DNA of 37,676 nt, from NCBI GenBank assembly GCA_946413655.1, contig CAMKLO010000033.1:1-37676 (forward strand). Reading direction: 5' to 3'. The stretch is from an uncultured Fibrobacter sp. GTDB taxonomy: Bacteria > Fibrobacterota > Fibrobacteria > Fibrobacterales > Fibrobacteraceae. A model generated the notes under the pieces. That model searched no databases. It was not told where the DNA came from and saw only the letters and a program-made list of their open reading frames with translations. Position numbers and translations under genes: made by a program. Each line of letters opens with the position of its first letter. Position 1 is the stretch's first letter. This document shows, piece by piece, positions 35,243 through 37,676 of the stretch.

Positions 35243-35653
35243 TTAGTCGTTGTGATTTGATTTGAATCGTAATGCGCGTTCTGCGATTTTGTTTCTGTAA
35301 ATGTTGATTTTTGCAATGGCTTCGCTGATGGGGAGCGCGATATCGAATGCGCGTACATTGAAGCGGGCCAATGACTGGATCGCTTGCGGACCAAGCTGTT
35401 CGCAAAGCACGTAATCTAAATCGGCTAGATTCTTGGCTGCTGCATACATCGATGAATGCTGAACTTCGCGCTGGCCACAAGTGCCGTCTCCACAAGAACC
35501 ATCGCAATGTTCCGGCTTTAAACGGACTTCGACTTTCTCATATTTTCCGCTTGCTTCGTCAACTTCATAGATGTCAAATGCGGCTGCATGTCCAAAGTGA
35601 ACATTGACATTTACTCCGTCATTCGTGGCAACTGCTACTTTGTATTTAGCCAT
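35243..35653 (-). CDS. NifX/NifB-C-terminal-like cofactor-binding domain protein with Cys-rich insertion
   Basis: The ATG at 35653 is preceded by AAGGAGG; this gives 136 residues. The opening KVAVATNDGVNVNVHFGHAAAF is the hallmark of the dinitrogenase iron-molybdenum cofactor (NifX/NafY/NifB-C) family, whose members hold or carry iron-sulfur cofactors for nitrogenase-type enzymes. An insertion HCDGSCGDGTCGQ at about 50-62, with three cysteines and a histidine, is not typical of NifX and could bind a cluster itself. The C-terminal half DYVLCEQLGPQAIQSL and FDIALPISEAI keep the fold. It heads the operon with the GNAT and cysK2 genes and is divergent from nifH, as expected for a cofactor carrier of that enzyme. 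Confidence 0.88.
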   Translation of the reverse strand: MAKYKVAVATNDGVNVNVHFGHAAAFDIYEVDEASGKYEKVEVRLKPEHCDGSCGDGTCGQREVQHSSMYAAAKNLADLDYVLCEQLGPQAIQSLARFNVRAFDIALPISEAIAKINIYRNKIAERALRFKSNHND

Positions 35654-35688
35654 GTAAAAAAGCCTCCTTAACGCAGATGTAAAATGAA

Positions 35689-35738
35689 CCACGAAGATGA
35701 ATTTTCTACGTGGCTAAACTCCCGGCGTACCGGTTTAG
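35689..35738 (-). promoter_or_regulatory. Two adjacent hairpins in the NifX-like operon leader
   Basis: 35689-35713 forms CCACG/CGTGG extended by AGA/TCT across a mismatch; 35714-35738 directly follows as CTAAA-bulge-CCGG with loop CGTA. Both lie between a TATATAA box (about 35740) and the ribosome binding site, so they may be an RNA regulatory element. No known riboswitch fits. Confidence 0.45.
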
Positions 35739-35975
35739 TTTATATAAAAGAACGGTTACCTAGCGTTCTGTATTCTTTTAAATTTTTGCTTCTGTTCCGA
35801 AGTCCCGCATAATTTAAAAAGCGTAATAGGTAAATGCAATATAAAACCCTGTTTGAACAATAAATAAAGTTCGATTTTCTTGATTGTGATAGAAACTAAA
35901 TGAATTGGGTGATAAGATGAAACTATAACAATGTTGTAAATCGGAATTTTTTGAACGGAATGGGCTAAAAAAGTA

Positions 35976-36004
35976 TTGAAAAGGGTAGTCGCAAATTCTA
36001 AAAT
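35976..36004 (+). promoter_or_regulatory. Sigma-70 promoter of nifH
   Basis: TTGAAA (35976-35981) and TAAAAT (35999-36004) are 17 bases apart, about 50 bases ahead of the nifH start. Confidence 0.6.
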
Positions 36005-36012
36005 TCCGCAAA

Positions 36013-36029
36013 CCTAGCGTTTCTGTAGG
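36013..36029. promoter_or_regulatory. Candidate LysR box CCTA-N9-TAGG at nifH
   Basis: CCTA and TAGG arms flank GCGTTTCTG. It has the same arms and nine-base gap as the lysR site at 26102-26118 and lies in the transcribed start region just after the -10 box, a repressor-like position. Confidence 0.5.
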
Positions 36030-36032
36030 TAA

Positions 36033-36902
<870 letters not shown>

Positions 36903-36928
36903 CGAGAACCGGCAGGAGGTAAAAATCT

Positions 36929-37676
36929 ATGGCATCAACTAACATTAATTTGAATATGACCTCGGTCGAAAACCGCGAATATCGACTGGGTACCATTATC
37001 GGTTGGGACGGCAAAGCCAGCGACCTGATTAAGGAATCGGCTTACGACGAACGCAGTGCGAAAAAGCACGGTGGCTGCGCAAGCAAGGGTGCCGGCTGTA
37101 AGCTTTGCGAATTGCAATCTCCGCTCAATCAAGAGACCATGTGCTCCAACGCTATTGTGCAGTGCCAAGTGGGCAATCTCACGGACTGCGCTTTGATTGA
37201 CCATTCTCCGATCGGCTGCAGCGGTGAAAACTCCAAATTCAACCTTTCTATGCATGTGGGCCTTAAGCGTCGCGGCAAGCCGTTGCAGAATACTTTGAAC
37301 ATCAGCACCAACCTGAAAGAACAGGACATGGTATTCGGTGCTTCTGAAAAGCTCCGCCAAACGATTCGTGATGCGAAGGAACGCTTCAATCCCAAGGCGA
37401 TTTTCATTGGCATGGCTTGCGCTACCGCTATTATCGGTGAAGATATTGACTCCGTCGCCGAAGAAATGGAACCGGAAGTTGGTGTGCCTATAATTCCGCT
37501 GCACTGCGAAGGCTTCCGTTCCAAGCACTGGTCCACGGGTTTCGACATTGCATTCCATGGCGTTCTCCGTCAAATCGTGAATCGCCATCCGACTAAAAAG
37601 CAAAATGACTTACTCAATATTGTTGCGCTTTGGGGAACGGACTATTTCTCTGAAATGCTTGCTCCGCTTGGCCTCC
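36929..37676 (+). CDS. NifD-like catalytic subunit (partial, N-terminal 249 residues); candidate methylthio-alkane reductase MarD-type
   Basis: The frame starts at an ATG nine bases after AGGAGG, stays open to the edge, and lies 26 bases after nifH. C72, C97 (in HSPIGC) and C164 (in MACATAIIGEDID) keep the spacing of the three P-cluster cysteines of NifD (C62, C88, C154 in Azotobacter). The next block, HCEGFRSKHWSTGFD, replaces the NifD pattern CEGF[RA]GVSQSLGHH, and an extra cysteine cluster GCASKGAGCKLCE lies at 49-61. By memory the FRSK-x-W block belongs to nitrogenase-like proteins of the methylthio-alkane reductase kind, not to Mo, V or Fe nitrogenase. The cofactor-ligand region lies beyond the window, so the class is uncertain. 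Confidence 0.85.
   Translation, partial: MASTNINLNMTSVENREYRLGTIIGWDGKASDLIKESAYDERSAKKHGGCASKGAGCKLCELQSPLNQETMCSNAIVQCQVGNLTDCALIDHSPIGCSGENSKFNLSMHVGLKRRGKPLQNTLNISTNLKEQDMVFGASEKLRQTIRDAKERFNPKAIFIGMACATAIIGEDIDSVAEEMEPEVGVPIIPLHCEGFRSKHWSTGFDIAFHGVLRQIVNRHPTKKQNDLLNIVALWGTDYFSEMLAPLGL

Noticed and set aside
34741..35394. Longer start for the GNAT gene
   Set aside because: The additional 51 residues overlap the NifX-like gene and look like an out-of-frame reading; the ATG at 35241 fits the one-base operon junction.

Overview
The window looks like chromosome of a diderm, probably anaerobic bacterium. Signal peptides, an outer-membrane barrel, Shine-Dalgarno sites of the AAGGAGG type and many extended -10 boxes reading TATATT are all visible. 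My best guess is the genus Fibrobacter, from protein style and the dispersed ATTCCCGA hairpins; this is inference, not a database result. No phage, IS, CRISPR, tRNA or rRNA gene was seen.

Layout. (1) 1-4333, minus strand: a large membrane protein with RCK-like and RyR-like parts that runs off the left edge, and a secreted repeat-rich beta-helix protein. (2) 4399-20281: a DNA-repair island with sbcD-sbcC on the minus strand, facing away from a plus-strand operon of a small unknown gene, recC, recB and recD, then a separately promoted unknown gene. (3) 20344-25014, minus strand: a sodium:solute symporter, an FtsX/MacB-type ABC exporter with a DUF4418-like membrane protein, and the tRNA-modifying enzyme TcdA. 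(4) 25058-37676: a sulfur island built around a nitrogenase-like reductase.

The sulfur island is the main point of interest. On the minus strand it has a LysR regulator, a PatB/MalY C-S lyase, a sulfonate/taurine-type ABC importer (ATPase and permease), cysK1, substrate-binding protein 1, substrate-binding protein 2, an outer-membrane barrel, cysK2, a GNAT acetyltransferase and a NifX-family cofactor-handling protein. Divergently on the plus strand lie a bona fide NifH-family iron protein and the start of a NifD-like catalytic subunit, cut by the window end. The NifD-like protein keeps cysteines at P-cluster spacing, but the neighbours all concern sulfur uptake and cysteine formation. The simplest reading is that an organosulfur compound enters through the barrel and ABC importer, a nitrogenase-like enzyme (candidate methylthio-alkane reductase type) cleaves it reductively, and the two cysteine synthases capture the released sulfide or thiol. 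A dyad CCTA-N9-TAGG, fitting the LysR T-N11-A rule, occurs both at the lysR promoter and just downstream of the nifH promoter, which ties the regulator to the reductase. The binding proteins, cysteine synthases and one long upstream block are duplicated, so the island has grown by internal duplication.

Starts were moved inward where a strong ribosome binding site supports it (4333, 23599, 24008, 28275, 35241, 35653). Two genes cut by the window edges (1-1543 and 36929-37676) were found by reading the frames directly.
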